A stretch of DNA of 64,000 nucleotides from Bowmanella denitrificans (GTDB lineage Bacteria; Pseudomonadota; Gammaproteobacteria; Enterobacterales; Alteromonadaceae), in the NCBI RefSeq assembly GCF_002887595.1, contig NZ_PEBU01000004.1, forward strand, positions 62,001-126,000, in the 5' to 3' direction. A program made the translations under genes and the position numbers. Positions 18,022 to 26,274 of this stretch are shown piece by piece. The notes under the pieces are model-generated. The model saw only the letters and a program-made list of their open reading frames with translations, was not told the origin of the DNA and searched no databases. The number at the start of each line of letters is the position of its first letter. The first letter of the stretch is position 1.

Positions 18022-18113
18022 CACGCTTTGATAGCAGTACTTTGGGCTGCTTTAAGGGTTTGTGTAACAGGCCGTTATGTACCGCATGTTGGCACGCGGA
18101 TAAGGAGAAACTG

Positions 18114-18674
18114 ATGAATCGTAACAAGAAAACTGAACAACCCGGACGTAAGGCCTGGTTGGCCGGGGTCGGTGTTTATGGTCAGAGCCGTGAGTTCAGC
18201 GGTGAAAAACTGGACAAACTGGTAGAAGGTTCGACCGATTTGGTGGATCAACTGATAAGCCGTGGTGAAAAAGTGGAGCAGGATTTGCGCTCGCGCTGGC
18301 AAACCCCTGCCTGGTTACGCCAACGTATGCAGGTATTTAAGAATACCCTGGCGCCGGGCCAAGATGCATTGTCAGATGCCACGGCACGTTTAGACAGCGT
18401 ATTGAAGGAATTGCAAAGCGTAGTGGATGCTGGTTTAAAAGCCCAGGAACAGCAGGCCAGCCCAAATGATGCGCAGACGACCAAGGCCGAAGCAAAGCCG
18501 CAGGAAAATGCTGCAGAGGCGAAAAGCGACAGCAAAGACGCAGCAAGCTCATCCACTGCTACAGCGAGTGGTGCGAAAACAGCAACGACTGAAACCAAAG
18601 CGAAGCCATCGTCAACCAATGGCCCCCGCACCAGACGCAGTACCAGTAATACCGCGAGCAAAAGCAGCTCTTAA
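18114..18674 (+). CDS. Phasin family protein with disordered Ala/Lys tail
   Basis: A 186-residue PhaF-like phasin. The domain (about 10-115) repeats the first phasin's pattern KAWLAGVGVYGQSREFS. The last 70 residues are low-complexity, rich in Ala, Lys, Thr and Ser and ending in a basic TRRSTSNTASKSSS stretch, like the histone-like tail of PhaF that binds DNA in pseudomonads. The start at ATG 18114 has AAGGAG; the longer frame upstream crosses the first gene's terminator and is not used. DNA binding is inference from composition. Confidence 0.82.
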   Translation: MNRNKKTEQPGRKAWLAGVGVYGQSREFSGEKLDKLVEGSTDLVDQLISRGEKVEQDLRSRWQTPAWLRQRMQVFKNTLAPGQDALSDATARLDSVLKELQSVVDAGLKAQEQQASPNDAQTTKAEAKPQENAAEAKSDSKDAASSSTATASGAKTATTETKAKPSSTNGPRTRRSTSNTASKSSS

Positions 18675-18681
18675 CTGGGGT

Positions 18682-19035
18682 TTACTTGGGCAGTTCGCGA
18701 ACCGGGCGGATTTCTATGCTACCCAAGCGGGCCGGTGGAATACGTCCGGCCAATTGGATGGCTTCATTTAAGTCTTTGGCCTCCATCAGGTAAAACCCGG
18801 CCAACTGTTCTTTGGTTTCGGCAAAAGGGCCGTCTGATAACTGTAACTGCCCGGCCCTGATCCTGACGGTACTGGCGGTATCGGTCATTTGCAGGGCATT
18901 ACCACCGATACAATGGCCTGAACCCCGTACTTGCTCACCAAAGGCAATGCATTCTTTATTCAGATCCAGCCATTGCTGCTCACTCATATCGCGGATAATT
19001 TGTTCATCGTAATAAACAAGGCATACGTATTTCAT
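18682..19035 (-). CDS. DGPF/YciI-like protein, ECF42 partner
   Basis: A 117-residue protein of the YciI-related DGPF family: MKYVCLVYYDE start, and SDGPFAETKEQLAGFYLMEA in the centre. It should be a small ferredoxin-like dimer in the cytoplasm. Genes of this type are the standard neighbours of ECF42 sigma factors, and one lies directly upstream here. ATG 19035 has AAGGAA. A 31-codon frame and a TGTCGA-type promoter lie between it and the sigma gene, so it is probably a direct target of that sigma factor. Its biochemical activity is unknown. Confidence 0.88.
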   Translation of the reverse strand: MKYVCLVYYDEQIIRDMSEQQWLDLNKECIAFGEQVRGSGHCIGGNALQMTDTASTVRIRAGQLQLSDGPFAETKEQLAGFYLMEAKDLNEAIQLAGRIPPARLGSIEIRPVRELPK

Positions 19036-19045
19036 TGCTGGTTCC

Positions 19046-19141
19046 TTAAATCAGTATTTTTCGGCGAAAAGTGGCGGTTTTTACCGGGGTGTTTTGTTCT
19101 GGTTGAGGTTGTGGAGAGCGTTCTTTCTGATGCTTTACCAT
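19046..19141 (-). CDS. Possible 31-residue microprotein in the ECF42 locus
   Basis: ATG 19141 is preceded by a near-perfect AAGGAG with a 6-base spacer and opens a 31-codon frame ending 10 bases before the DGPF gene. The peptide begins MVKHQKERSPQPQPEQ, is rich in Pro, Gln and basic residues, and ends in FRRKILI. It has no membrane segment. It lies behind the candidate ECF42 promoter and in front of the DGPF gene, so it would be the first cistron of that transcript. It could be a real small protein or a translated leader that helps the DGPF start. I recognise no family. Confidence 0.5.
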   Translation of the reverse strand: MVKHQKERSPQPQPEQNTPVKTATFRRKILI

Positions 19142-19173
19142 GTTCAGCTCCTTTATGTGATATTCCAGTGTTA

Positions 19174-19200
19174 GTCGTATGGTCGACAACCAGATCGACA
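19174..19200 (-). promoter_or_regulatory. Candidate ECF42-dependent promoter
   Basis: On the minus strand TGTCGA (19200-19195), exactly 17 bases, then CGAC (19177-19174) match the promoter signature described for ECF42 sigma factors (TGTCGA at -35, CGA followed by C or TC at -10). It begins 4 bases after the sigma gene's stop and faces the microprotein and DGPF genes. A second TGTCGA lies within the spacer. Confidence 0.6.
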
Positions 19201-19203
19201 TGG

Positions 19204-20463
19204 CTATACATTTAATTCCGACAATCGTTTGTGCAAAAAGCGCTGTTCCGGCCCTTGTTTAGTTAACGCCAGTGCTTGTTGATAGCAAATGCGGGCCTGT
19301 TCATGGCAATTCAGTCGTCGGTACAGATCGGCCATGGCGGCGTGGTAAAGATGATAGCCGGCCAGTTTATCCTGTAAGCCCTGCATCTGCTTGAGTCCAG
19401 CCTGCGGACCGTCACGCATGGCAATGGCGGCGGCCCGGTTAAGCTCTACTACCGGACTGGGAGAGGCCTGCAGCAGCAGTTCATAAAGTTGTACAATACG
19501 CTTCCAGTCGGTGTCGGCAAACTGTCTGGCCATGGCGTGTTGGGCGGCAATGGCGGCTTGCAAGGTAAAACTACCTATTTCTTTACTGGTCATGGCTTCC
19601 TGGACTAATACCAACCCTTGCCGAATCTGGTGAAAATCCCACTGTCTTCTGTCCTGAAACTCCAGTTGTACTATTTCCCCCTGCTCTGAATAGCGGGTCG
19701 CACGTCTGGCATCCTGCAGTAACATCAGGGCCAACAGACCACTGACCTCTGCGTCCGGCAATAACTCTCTGAGCAAATGTCCCAGTCTGATGGCCTCATT
19801 ACAGAGTTCCTGTCGGATTAAATCATCGCCGACAGTGGCTGAGTACCCTTCATTAAATACCAGATAGATAACATGCAGCACTGATTCCAGTCGCTGTGGC
19901 AACTGTTGTTGCTCTGGGATTTCATACGGAATACCTGCATCGCGGATTTTGTTTTTAGCGCGCACAATACGCTGAGCCAGTGTGACAGGGGATATCAGAA
20001 AAGCGCGTGCGATCTCTTCGGTGGTCAGGTCGCAAATTTCCCGTAAGGTCAGCGCCAGTTGCGCTTCAATGGCCAGCGCCGGGTGACAACAAGTGAAGAT
20101 CAGCCTGAGCCTGTCGTCTTCAATATCTGGCTGACTATCGTAATCAGGGGCGTGGGCCGTAAGTGAATCTTCGGCCAGTTCGTCTTGCAATTGGTTAAAG
20201 CGTTGCTGGCGGCGCAGTTGATCTATGGCTTTAAAACGACCGGCGGATACCAGCCAGGCACGGGGATTATCAGGTATGCCCTCGGTGGGCCATTGTTGCA
20301 GCGCGGCACCAAAAGCCTCCTGTAGGGCTTCCTCTGCCAGGGTAAAATCCCCCAGCAGGCGGATCAACGTCGCCAGGACACGTCGGGATTGCTGTCTATA
20401 GATGGTTTGAATATGCGCCTGAACAACTGCAGCCCCTTGAGTTCCGTTTTGCGTATCCCGCAT
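19204..20463 (-). CDS. ECF42-type sigma factor with C-terminal extension
   Basis: A 419-residue sigma factor, more than twice the normal ECF length. Regions 2 and 4 fill the first 180 residues (FTLAEEALQEAFGAALQQWP; LTLREICDLTTEEIARAFLI, with the HTH following). The rest is the DUF6596/TPR-like helical extension (RLESVLHVIYLVFNEGYSAT, then ELNRAAAIAMRDGPQAGL). Family knowledge: ECF42 factors lack an anti-sigma and use the extension for control; they sit beside DGPF genes, as here. ATG 20463 is preceded by a weak ACAGGA. The gene's own promoter is not evident. Confidence 0.9.
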   Translation of the reverse strand: MRDTQNGTQGAAVVQAHIQTIYRQQSRRVLATLIRLLGDFTLAEEALQEAFGAALQQWPTEGIPDNPRAWLVSAGRFKAIDQLRRQQRFNQLQDELAEDSLTAHAPDYDSQPDIEDDRLRLIFTCCHPALAIEAQLALTLREICDLTTEEIARAFLISPVTLAQRIVRAKNKIRDAGIPYEIPEQQQLPQRLESVLHVIYLVFNEGYSATVGDDLIRQELCNEAIRLGHLLRELLPDAEVSGLLALMLLQDARRATRYSEQGEIVQLEFQDRRQWDFHQIRQGLVLVQEAMTSKEIGSFTLQAAIAAQHAMARQFADTDWKRIVQLYELLLQASPSPVVELNRAAAIAMRDGPQAGLKQMQGLQDKLAGYHLYHAAMADLYRRLNCHEQARICYQQALALTKQGPEQRFLHKRLSELNV

Positions 20464-20570
20464 CCATCCTGTCCTGCCGATAATCGATACAGGAGGGTAA
20501 CAGCTACCACTGTTGATGAAAATCCTCTTAAGGTTACATTTTGTACCTTGTGTATGGGGGCCAGATTTTG

Positions 20571-22055
20571 CTAACCAGCCACACTACGTTGGTTGGATGG
20601 CGCAGGCAGGTTGCTGAGAATTCTGGCTTCACGAAGTTTCAGTAACTTCAGGTAGTGACGGAAACTTTTGCTGATTTGGGTACTGCGCCGAATCATATCC
20701 AACTGCGGCCAGGTTGCCCGTTCACCACTGTGAATCAGTTCACTGATACTTTGCTCACTGGGATTGGCAAGCAGATACTTAAAACTGGCCAGCTTCTGTT
20801 CGGGCAGTATGTTGATATCCCCAACATACTGCTGATCAATGATAGAGCGCAGCTTATGGATCCCCAGCTTTGCGGCTTTGCCAGGTACCAGATTTTCCAG
20901 AATATCAAAGGCATAAATACTATTGCTCTTGGCCAGACCGGTTAAATGACGCTTGGTTAACGCCAGCAGGCCACGACTGTGCTGTTTGCGTCGGGACAAG
21001 AAGGGCACGGCCAGTGGATTGGTTTGACTGACAATACTGTGGTTGACCCCATACAAACGTGCAAGTCGGGAAAAGGGCATATCGGCCATTAAAGAGCCAT
21101 CGGCAAAACGTCGGCTGGGAATGTAGGGCACAATGTCGCCAGCCTGGTTGCGGGCCTTTAACTGTACTGGGGCGAACACCAGGGGAATGGCGCAGGATGC
21201 GCGCACGGCCTGAGTGATGATGGCATTGGGAGACGTTTTGGCGTTGAGCAGGCGCGAATACTGATGCAAATCGGCGGGTGATACGGTAATCGTCACGTGG
21301 CGACCGGTAAGATTGTAGGCATCTTCAAACGTCAGCAGATCAAATAGTTCAATCAGGGCATTTTCCAGATTGGTGCTGTCTAACCAACTGCCGCGGCCCG
21401 GTCCTTGCCAGATGCTCCATTTGTGGAAACGGGAAAAGATCGCCTCGGGGGTCAGCATATCCAGCAACTGTTCATCCTTACGGGTTGCCACTAAGGCCGC
21501 CACAATAGAACCGGCGCTGGCGCCGGAAATCACCGGCGGCAGCAAGTCATGTTCAAGCAGTGAACGTACGACGCCGCAGTGAAAAAAGCCCAGTCCTGCA
21601 CCGCCACTTAGCATCAGACAACTTTGTCCATAGGCGTGGGTGGTTTCCTCAAAGAACGACAGCTTCTCGTGAAAATCAATATCCGCTTCGTCGGCGTTAT
21701 AAATAAATTCCAGGGCAGAACAAACTTCGTCAAGGAATTCCTGGATCAGTACTTTTGTGCCCACTTTACTGTGATTGGCCAGTTCCGGATTGGAAATATT
21801 GGCCAGATTGCCATGAATGCCTTCATGCAAAATGAACATCAGACCGGCTGCATCGTTATTGGCTTTGGCTGTTTTCATGCGCTCGACACGCTTACGGATC
21901 AGGCGAAAATCGTAATCGTTGGATTTATCCTCATGTTTCCAATCGTCGGCGCCTGACAGGCGATCATGTTCCAGGCTGGCTTCCAGAAACTCCTGATAGC
22001 TGGCCGCATGATCAATGGCTGCCTGCAGCTTGTTTAATGCCTCTTTATTTGCCAT
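20571..22055 (-). CDS. Patatin-like phospholipase with DUF3336
   Basis: A 494-residue enzyme. The N-terminal DUF3336 (about 1-130) is followed by a patatin domain with the oxyanion loop SGGAGLGFFHCG, the nucleophile GASAGS (GxSxG) and the catalytic Asp in DGSLMADMP. Such proteins are related to yeast triacylglycerol lipases and cleave acyl esters of membrane or storage lipids. The start at ATG 22055 is five codons inside the open frame and follows GGGGTGG. It has no signal peptide, so it acts inside the cell. It is monocistronic, divergent from rpsP. Confidence 0.9.
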   Translation of the reverse strand: MANKEALNKLQAAIDHAASYQEFLEASLEHDRLSGADDWKHEDKSNDYDFRLIRKRVERMKTAKANNDAAGLMFILHEGIHGNLANISNPELANHSKVGTKVLIQEFLDEVCSALEFIYNADEADIDFHEKLSFFEETTHAYGQSCLMLSGGAGLGFFHCGVVRSLLEHDLLPPVISGASAGSIVAALVATRKDEQLLDMLTPEAIFSRFHKWSIWQGPGRGSWLDSTNLENALIELFDLLTFEDAYNLTGRHVTITVSPADLHQYSRLLNAKTSPNAIITQAVRASCAIPLVFAPVQLKARNQAGDIVPYIPSRRFADGSLMADMPFSRLARLYGVNHSIVSQTNPLAVPFLSRRKQHSRGLLALTKRHLTGLAKSNSIYAFDILENLVPGKAAKLGIHKLRSIIDQQYVGDINILPEQKLASFKYLLANPSEQSISELIHSGERATWPQLDMIRRSTQISKSFRHYLKLLKLREARILSNLPAPSNQRSVAG

Positions 22056-22190
22056 ATACCACCCCGACAATCAGATTTCGCTCTATGGCTTAATAAAATG
22101 CGAAAAAATTGGAAACGGCAACCTAATTTCCGTACTTAGCGACAGGCAACCCAAATCCGCGCTTATTCGGTATTCAATCCTTATTAAACC

Positions 22191-22218
22191 TTGCATTCAC
22201 AGGCAAAATCCGTACAAT
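22191..22218 (+). promoter_or_regulatory. Promoter of the rpsP operon
   Basis: TTGCAT, 16 bases, TACAAT lies about 85 bases before rpsP, pointing into the operon. The long 5' leader it gives is usual for ribosomal operons. Confidence 0.6.
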
Positions 22219-22303
22219 ACTGCGGCCCTTCAACCTGGCATCTATGTCTGGATTGCAAGGGCAAGTAAGGTAATGTCAACGCTTAACGAGTTTAGAGGCA
22301 ACT

Positions 22304-22555
22304 ATGGTTACTATTCGTTTACAGCGTGGTGGCGCTAAAAAAGCTCCATTTTATCAGGTCGTGGTGGCTGACAGCCGCCGTGCGCGCGATGGTCGTTTCA
22401 TCGAAAACATCGGCTTTTTCAACCCGACTGCTCAAGGTCAGGAAGAGAAACTGCGTATCGATCTGGACCGTGTTGAGCATTGGGTTGGTGTAGGTGCAAG
22501 CCTGTCTGACCGCGTTGCTCGCTTGGTTAAAGATGCAAAAAAAGCAGCGGCTTAA
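22304..22555 (+). CDS. rpsP: 30S ribosomal protein S16
   Basis: An 83-residue S16: [23 protein letters not shown] start, with [18 protein letters not shown] following. It binds 16S rRNA during 30S assembly. It is the first gene of the conserved rpsP-rimM-trmD-rplS operon; rimM starts 22 bases later. Length and sequence are normal. Confidence 0.99.
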   Translation: MVTIRLQRGGAKKAPFYQVVVADSRRARDGRFIENIGFFNPTAQGQEEKLRIDLDRVEHWVGVGASLSDRVARLVKDAKKAAA

Positions 22556-22577
22556 GCCTGTCTGCTGAGGTATAGGA

Positions 22578-23108
22578 ATGAGTGACGCGTCTGAAACTCT
22601 GGTGGTAGGCAAAATCGGTGCACCTTATGGTGTAAAAGGTTGGGTCAAGATCACCTCTTATACCGAACAACCGGAAGATATCTTCACGTATGCGCCCTGG
22701 CTTTTAAAGTCAGAAGGCGGTTTGAAGGAACTGAAGGTTGACCAATGGCGTGAACATAACAAAGGTTTGATTGCCAAGCTGGTTGGGGTCGAAGACAGAG
22801 ATGCAGTCGACAGACTGAAAAATCTGGAAATTGTGATTTCGGCTGAGCTGCTTCCTGAATTGGAAGAAGGTGATTTTTACTGGCGTGATCTGGTGGGTAT
22901 GCAGGTCGTGACCGAGAAAGGTTACAACCTGGGGACCGTCAGGGAATTGTTCGAAACCGGCTCTAACGACGTGCTCGTGGTTAAAGCCAATATTAATGAC
23001 GCCTTTGGACAAAAAGAACGCATGATCCCATACCTTGTTGACCAAGTGGTTAAACAGGTGGATCAGGCGGCCAAAATCATCACAGTGGATTGGGAACCGG
23101 ATTTCTGA
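22578..23108 (+). CDS. rimM: 16S rRNA processing protein RimM
   Basis: A 176-residue ribosome maturation factor for the 30S head. The N-terminal RimM barrel begins [17 protein letters not shown], and the PRC-barrel half contains [12 protein letters not shown] and ends with ITVDWEPDF. It binds S19 in the assembling subunit. The stop overlaps the trmD start by one base (TGATG), giving translational coupling. Confidence 0.98.
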   Translation: MSDASETLVVGKIGAPYGVKGWVKITSYTEQPEDIFTYAPWLLKSEGGLKELKVDQWREHNKGLIAKLVGVEDRDAVDRLKNLEIVISAELLPELEEGDFYWRDLVGMQVVTEKGYNLGTVRELFETGSNDVLVVKANINDAFGQKERMIPYLVDQVVKQVDQAAKIITVDWEPDF

Positions 23109-23884
23109 TGACCCGCAAGTTTTGTGTGGTCAGTTTGTTCCCTGACATGTTCGACAATTTCACCCAACAGGGTGTATTTGGTCGGGCGGTCAAGTCCGGC
23201 TTGTTACAGGTCGAGTGTTTCAATCCGAGAGACTTTACCCATGATAAGCATCGTACTGTGGACGACCGACCTTATGGCGGTGGCCCTGGTATGCTGATGA
23301 TGGTGCAGCCGCTGACTGACGCCATCCATGCGGCCAAACAGGCTGCAGGGGAAAACCCTAAAGTGATTTATTTATCACCTCAGGGTAACAAGCTGGACCA
23401 GCAAGGAGTGAGACGGCTTTCCGAAACGGAAAACCTGATTCTGGTTGCTGGCCGCTACGAAGGCATCGACGAGCGGGTCATAGAAGCCGAAGTTGACGAA
23501 GAATGGTCAATCGGTGACTACGTACTCAGTGGCGGGGAACTCCCGGCCATGGTGTTGATGGACGCGATAGCGCGATTTGTGCCCGGTGTGCTGGGACATG
23601 AACAATCCGCTGAGCAGGACTCCTTTAATGAAGGCCTGTTGGATTGTCCGCACTATACCCGTCCTGAAAATCTCGACGGTCGCCTGGTGCCAGACATTTT
23701 ATTGTCTGGTAACCACGAAAAAATCAGGCAGTGGCGGTTAAAACAGTCGCTAGGGAGAACCTGGCAACGACGCCCTGAATTGTTAAACGACCTGGCTCTG
23801 ACTGAGGAGCAAAAGCGATTATTGAGGCAGTTCCAAGATGAATTTGCCCAGCAGCAAACGCTTTTGCAGCATGATGACAGTTAA
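23108..23884 (+). CDS. trmD: tRNA (guanine37-N1)-methyltransferase
   Basis: A 258-residue TrmD that uses S-adenosylmethionine to methylate G37 next to the anticodon and so prevents frameshifting. The SPOUT knot is seen in [12 protein letters not shown] and in [16 protein letters not shown]; the N-terminal [12 protein letters not shown] is conserved. The start is ATG 23108, which shares a base with the rimM stop; six upstream codons in frame lie inside rimM. The rplS gene follows by about 20 bases. Confidence 0.98.
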   Translation: MTRKFCVVSLFPDMFDNFTQQGVFGRAVKSGLLQVECFNPRDFTHDKHRTVDDRPYGGGPGMLMMVQPLTDAIHAAKQAAGENPKVIYLSPQGNKLDQQGVRRLSETENLILVAGRYEGIDERVIEAEVDEEWSIGDYVLSGGELPAMVLMDAIARFVPGVLGHEQSAEQDSFNEGLLDCPHYTRPENLDGRLVPDILLSGNHEKIRQWRLKQSLGRTWQRRPELLNDLALTEEQKRLLRQFQDEFAQQQTLLQHDDS

Positions 23885-23903
23885 TCCAGGATGAGAGGTT
23901 ATG

Positions 23904-24263
23904 ATGAGCAAAATCAATCAAGATATCATCAAGCGTATTGAAGAAGAACAGTTGAAAAAAGACGTTCCTGCGTTCGGCCCAGGTGACACTGTGGTTGTTC
24001 AGGTACGCGTTAAGGAAGGCGATAAAGAGCGTCTTCAGGCTTACGAAGGTGTAGTTATCGCCAAGCGTAACCGTGGTCTGCACTCTGCATTTACCGTACG
24101 TAAGATCTCCAGCGGTGAAGGCGTTGAGCGTGTATTCCAGACTCACAGCCCGGCTGTAGCTTCTATCGAAGTTAAGCGCCGCGGTGCGGTACGTCGCGCC
24201 AAGCTGTACTATCTGCGCGAGCGTAGCGGCAAGTCTGCACGTATCAAAGAAAAGCTTAACTAA
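23904..24263 (+). CDS. rplS: 50S ribosomal protein L19
   Basis: A 119-residue L19 with FRPGD-like [17 protein letters not shown] and the conserved centre [20 protein letters not shown]. It sits at the subunit interface. Two adjacent ATGs (23901 and 23904) follow GAGAGG; the second matches other L19 proteins (MSKINQ). It is the last gene of the operon and is followed by a strong terminator. Confidence 0.98.
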   Translation: MSKINQDIIKRIEEEQLKKDVPAFGPGDTVVVQVRVKEGDKERLQAYEGVVIAKRNRGLHSAFTVRKISSGEGVERVFQTHSPAVASIEVKRRGAVRRAKLYYLRERSGKSARIKEKLN

Positions 24264-24292
24264 GATTAATCTTCCGTTGACATACCTTACTG

Positions 24293-24320
24293 AAAAAGCC
24301 CGGCACTCGCCGGGCTTTTT
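24293..24320 (+). terminator. Intrinsic terminator of the rpsP-rplS operon
   Basis: A 12 bp stem of GCCCGGC/GCCGGGC flanked by A5/T5 with loop ACTC lies 30 bases after rplS. The T-run serves the plus strand. Confidence 0.9.
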
Positions 24321-24360
24321 ACTTTGTGCCTTCCCTTTAAATCTATTTTGCAAATCAGAT

Positions 24361-24390
24361 TTGACATGCAACCAATTGGTTGCATAAAGT
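24361..24390 (+). promoter_or_regulatory. Promoter with palindromic operator for the arsR-AHSA1 pair
   Basis: A consensus TTGACA and a TAAAGT box are separated by 18 bases, and those bases are a perfect palindrome, TGCAACCAATTGGTTGCA, extended by one A/T pair on each side to 20 bp (24366-24385). It lies 12 bases before the regulator's ATG (24397). Binding there would block RNA polymerase, so autorepression is the simple reading. Confidence 0.75.
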
Positions 24391-24396
24391 CATCGT

Positions 24397-24711
24397 ATGG
24401 ATATTTTCACAGCCCTTTCAGATCCCATTCGTCGCCAATTGATAGAAGCACTCTGGCAGCGTGGGCCGTTATCGATCAAACAGCTCGGTGAGGGGCTGAA
24501 TATCAGCCGTCAGGCAGTGACCAAGCATCTGAATGTGTTGATTAAGGCTAAATTAGTCAGCGCTGAATTCAGCGGCAAGGAACGTATCCATCAGCTCAAC
24601 CCCAGGCCCATGGAACAAGTCGCCTTGTGGTTGCAGCCATTCGCCGCGCAGTGGGACGACAGATTGTCCCGCCTTAACACTTACCTGGGAGAAGAACATG
24701 AGCAGGATTGA
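24397..24711 (+). CDS. ArsR family transcriptional regulator
   Basis: A 104-residue winged-helix repressor, opening FTALSDPIRRQLIEALWQRGPLSIKQLGE and with recognition helix ISRQAVTKHLNVLIKAKLV. It has no metal-binding Cys motif, so it belongs to the ArsR branch that pairs with SRPBCC proteins rather than metal sensors. A short 5' leader (start close to the promoter) and overlap of 14 bases with the next gene show one operon. It probably represses itself through the palindrome between -35 and -10. Confidence 0.88.
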   Translation: MDIFTALSDPIRRQLIEALWQRGPLSIKQLGEGLNISRQAVTKHLNVLIKAKLVSAEFSGKERIHQLNPRPMEQVALWLQPFAAQWDDRLSRLNTYLGEEHEQD

Positions 24712-25120
24712 CAGCATTAACCGGGAACTTACTCTCAACGCTCCCATTGAGCGGGTCTGGGCAGCCATTAGCGATCCGGCGCAAGTGGCTAACTGGTTTG
24801 GCTCAAAGGCAGAGTTCCAGTTGCTGGTCGGTAGCGAAGGCTGGTTTGAGTGGCCGCCGGAAATTTGTGAGGGGCGCTATGCGATGCGCGTTGAACAGGT
24901 GGATGCCCCCGTATACTTCGCCTGGCGCTGGATGGCAGAACAGGATGTGCCTTTTGATGAGAAGCAATCCACTTTAGTGGAATGGTGGCTGCAAACGTCA
25001 GAAAATGGCACGCTGTTAAAGCTAAAAGAATCAGGTTTCCTGACCCTGAAACAGCAGCAAATGAATGTGCAAGGCTGGCAGCAGGAACTGGCCGAACTTG
25101 AAGCCTTTTTATTCAGTTAG
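24698..25120 (+). CDS. SRPBCC (AHSA1-type) domain protein
   Basis: A 140-residue START-like protein: ELTLNAPIERVWAAISDPAQVANWFG is the AHSA1 signature, and the later WEWWL-like pattern (VEWWLQTSENGTLLKLKESGF) fits. The fold makes a cavity for a small hydrophobic ligand. It overlaps the arsR gene, a very common pairing, so it likely binds or modifies the compound sensed in this operon. The ligand is unknown. Confidence 0.87.
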   Translation: MSRIDSINRELTLNAPIERVWAAISDPAQVANWFGSKAEFQLLVGSEGWFEWPPEICEGRYAMRVEQVDAPVYFAWRWMAEQDVPFDEKQSTLVEWWLQTSENGTLLKLKESGFLTLKQQQMNVQGWQQELAELEAFLFS

Positions 25121-25270
25121 TTTCAGTGTTTTATGCACCACAAAGCACGGCAAAGAGACAAGAACGTTCATCGCACAGTCGCATATCACAAGGAGAAAAG
25201 TTCGCAGAGCAACATATTCAGGTTATACAAAGCCCGGTGTCTCTGCGCCTCCGCGGTGAATTTTTAGACC
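25121..25270. repeat. Remnant of a degenerate intergenic repeat
   Basis: Short phrases such as CACAAAGCACGGCAAAGAGAC and TCTCTGCGCCTCCGCGGTGAA resemble the widespread bacterial intergenic repeats built from CAAAG/CAGAG and CTCTGCG/CGGTGAA words. Similar words occur at 26100-26215. No open frame is supported here. Confidence 0.3.
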
Positions 25271-25879
25271 TTAATCCTGATAGCCCCAGGGAGCTGCCGG
25301 GGCAGGGATTTCCTGGGTGAGATCAAAGTCGACCCTGAATTCCCGGCCTTCACGCACCAGGCGGTAAGTAAAAAATTCCGGATAGATATACATTTGCCAG
25401 GTATTGCCGATGGATTGTGGAATACCCTGGCTGACAAACAACTCCTTGGAATACTGATCGGCAGGAAACGCTTGTACCTGTGGCCAGCCAGCATCGATGG
25501 TATGGCCGCCGTACATAGTGGATACATCATGGGTGCCATCTTGATGACGATGGTCATGTTTAAGGGACAAACCCGAGCCGGTTTTGCTGATGATCCAGGT
25601 ACGGGAGGCATCGTCACCCACATGAAAAGGGATCTGCAATTCTGTCTCGCTACATTTACGAACATGCATGGTCAGGGGCTTGTTGGCCATACTGCCTGGC
25701 CCTTGATTATCCACACTGATTTTGCCTGCAAAGGCTTTGCCGCATAAGGCTTTAAGACTGTTAAAGAAGGTGTCCTGACTGGCTATGGACACCGCCGGAG
25801 CGGCAGAAATTTGCGTCTCGGCCTGGCCGGTCGAACAAAGGGCCAGACTCAGAAAAGTGGCAATCTGTATTTTATGCAT
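25271..25879 (-). CDS. Secreted protein of unknown function
   Basis: A 202-residue protein with a clear signal peptide (1-20, cut near GQAETQI). Mature features: FNSLKALCGKAFAGKI near the start, KPLTMHVRKCSETELQIPFHVG, then WIISKTGSGLSLKHDHRHQDGT and YGGHTIDAGW. Two cysteines in the mature part could form a disulfide. Proteins with this same layout are widely annotated as hypothetical in proteobacteria; I know of no assigned function. It is likely periplasmic and monocistronic. Confidence 0.8.
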   Translation of the reverse strand: MHKIQIATFLSLALCSTGQAETQISAAPAVSIASQDTFFNSLKALCGKAFAGKISVDNQGPGSMANKPLTMHVRKCSETELQIPFHVGDDASRTWIISKTGSGLSLKHDHRHQDGTHDVSTMYGGHTIDAGWPQVQAFPADQYSKELFVSQGIPQSIGNTWQMYIYPEFFTYRLVREGREFRVDFDLTQEIPAPAAPWGYQD

Positions 25880-26274
25880 GGTTGTTATCCGTGTTTTGAA
25901 TCGCCGGTACTATAGCATTTCCGGCCGACTATATGGGTCTTAAGACTTCTCAGCATCACATCAGCTTGTTCTGGCTTTTGGATTCCAATCATTTGTTGTT
26001 CGGATCATTTTATCCCGATAGAGTGATGTGGGTTTTGTCTTATTCAGTGACTTTCGTGGTTGAAAGTTCAGAATGATCACGCACTATACGAAAAGCTCGA
26101 ACTGGCCTCCGACTGATACAAATAACCACTCGCAAAGACGCTGAAGGCTCAGAGAAAGACACGCGGAGTCATCATTTATTAAACAATACTGTGTTCTCTG
26201 TGGTTGATTATTTGCATACTGTTTGTTTTTGTCTGAAGGCGGTTTATCAGACTAACCCGTGTTGAGGAGGAAGT
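25880..26274. other. Intergenic region with repeat remnant
   Basis: A 395-base gap between divergent genes. The part 26100-26215 carries CGCAAAGACGCTGAAGG, CAGAGAAAGACACGCGGAG and TGTGTTCTCTGTGG, words like those at 25130-25262. The rest should hold the promoters of the secreted protein and of the kinase gene; none is convincing. Confidence 0.35.

Noticed and set aside
23724-24371. A 215-codon minus-strand frame across trmD and rplS
   Set aside because: It covers two certain plus-strand genes and the terminator, with no recognisable product.
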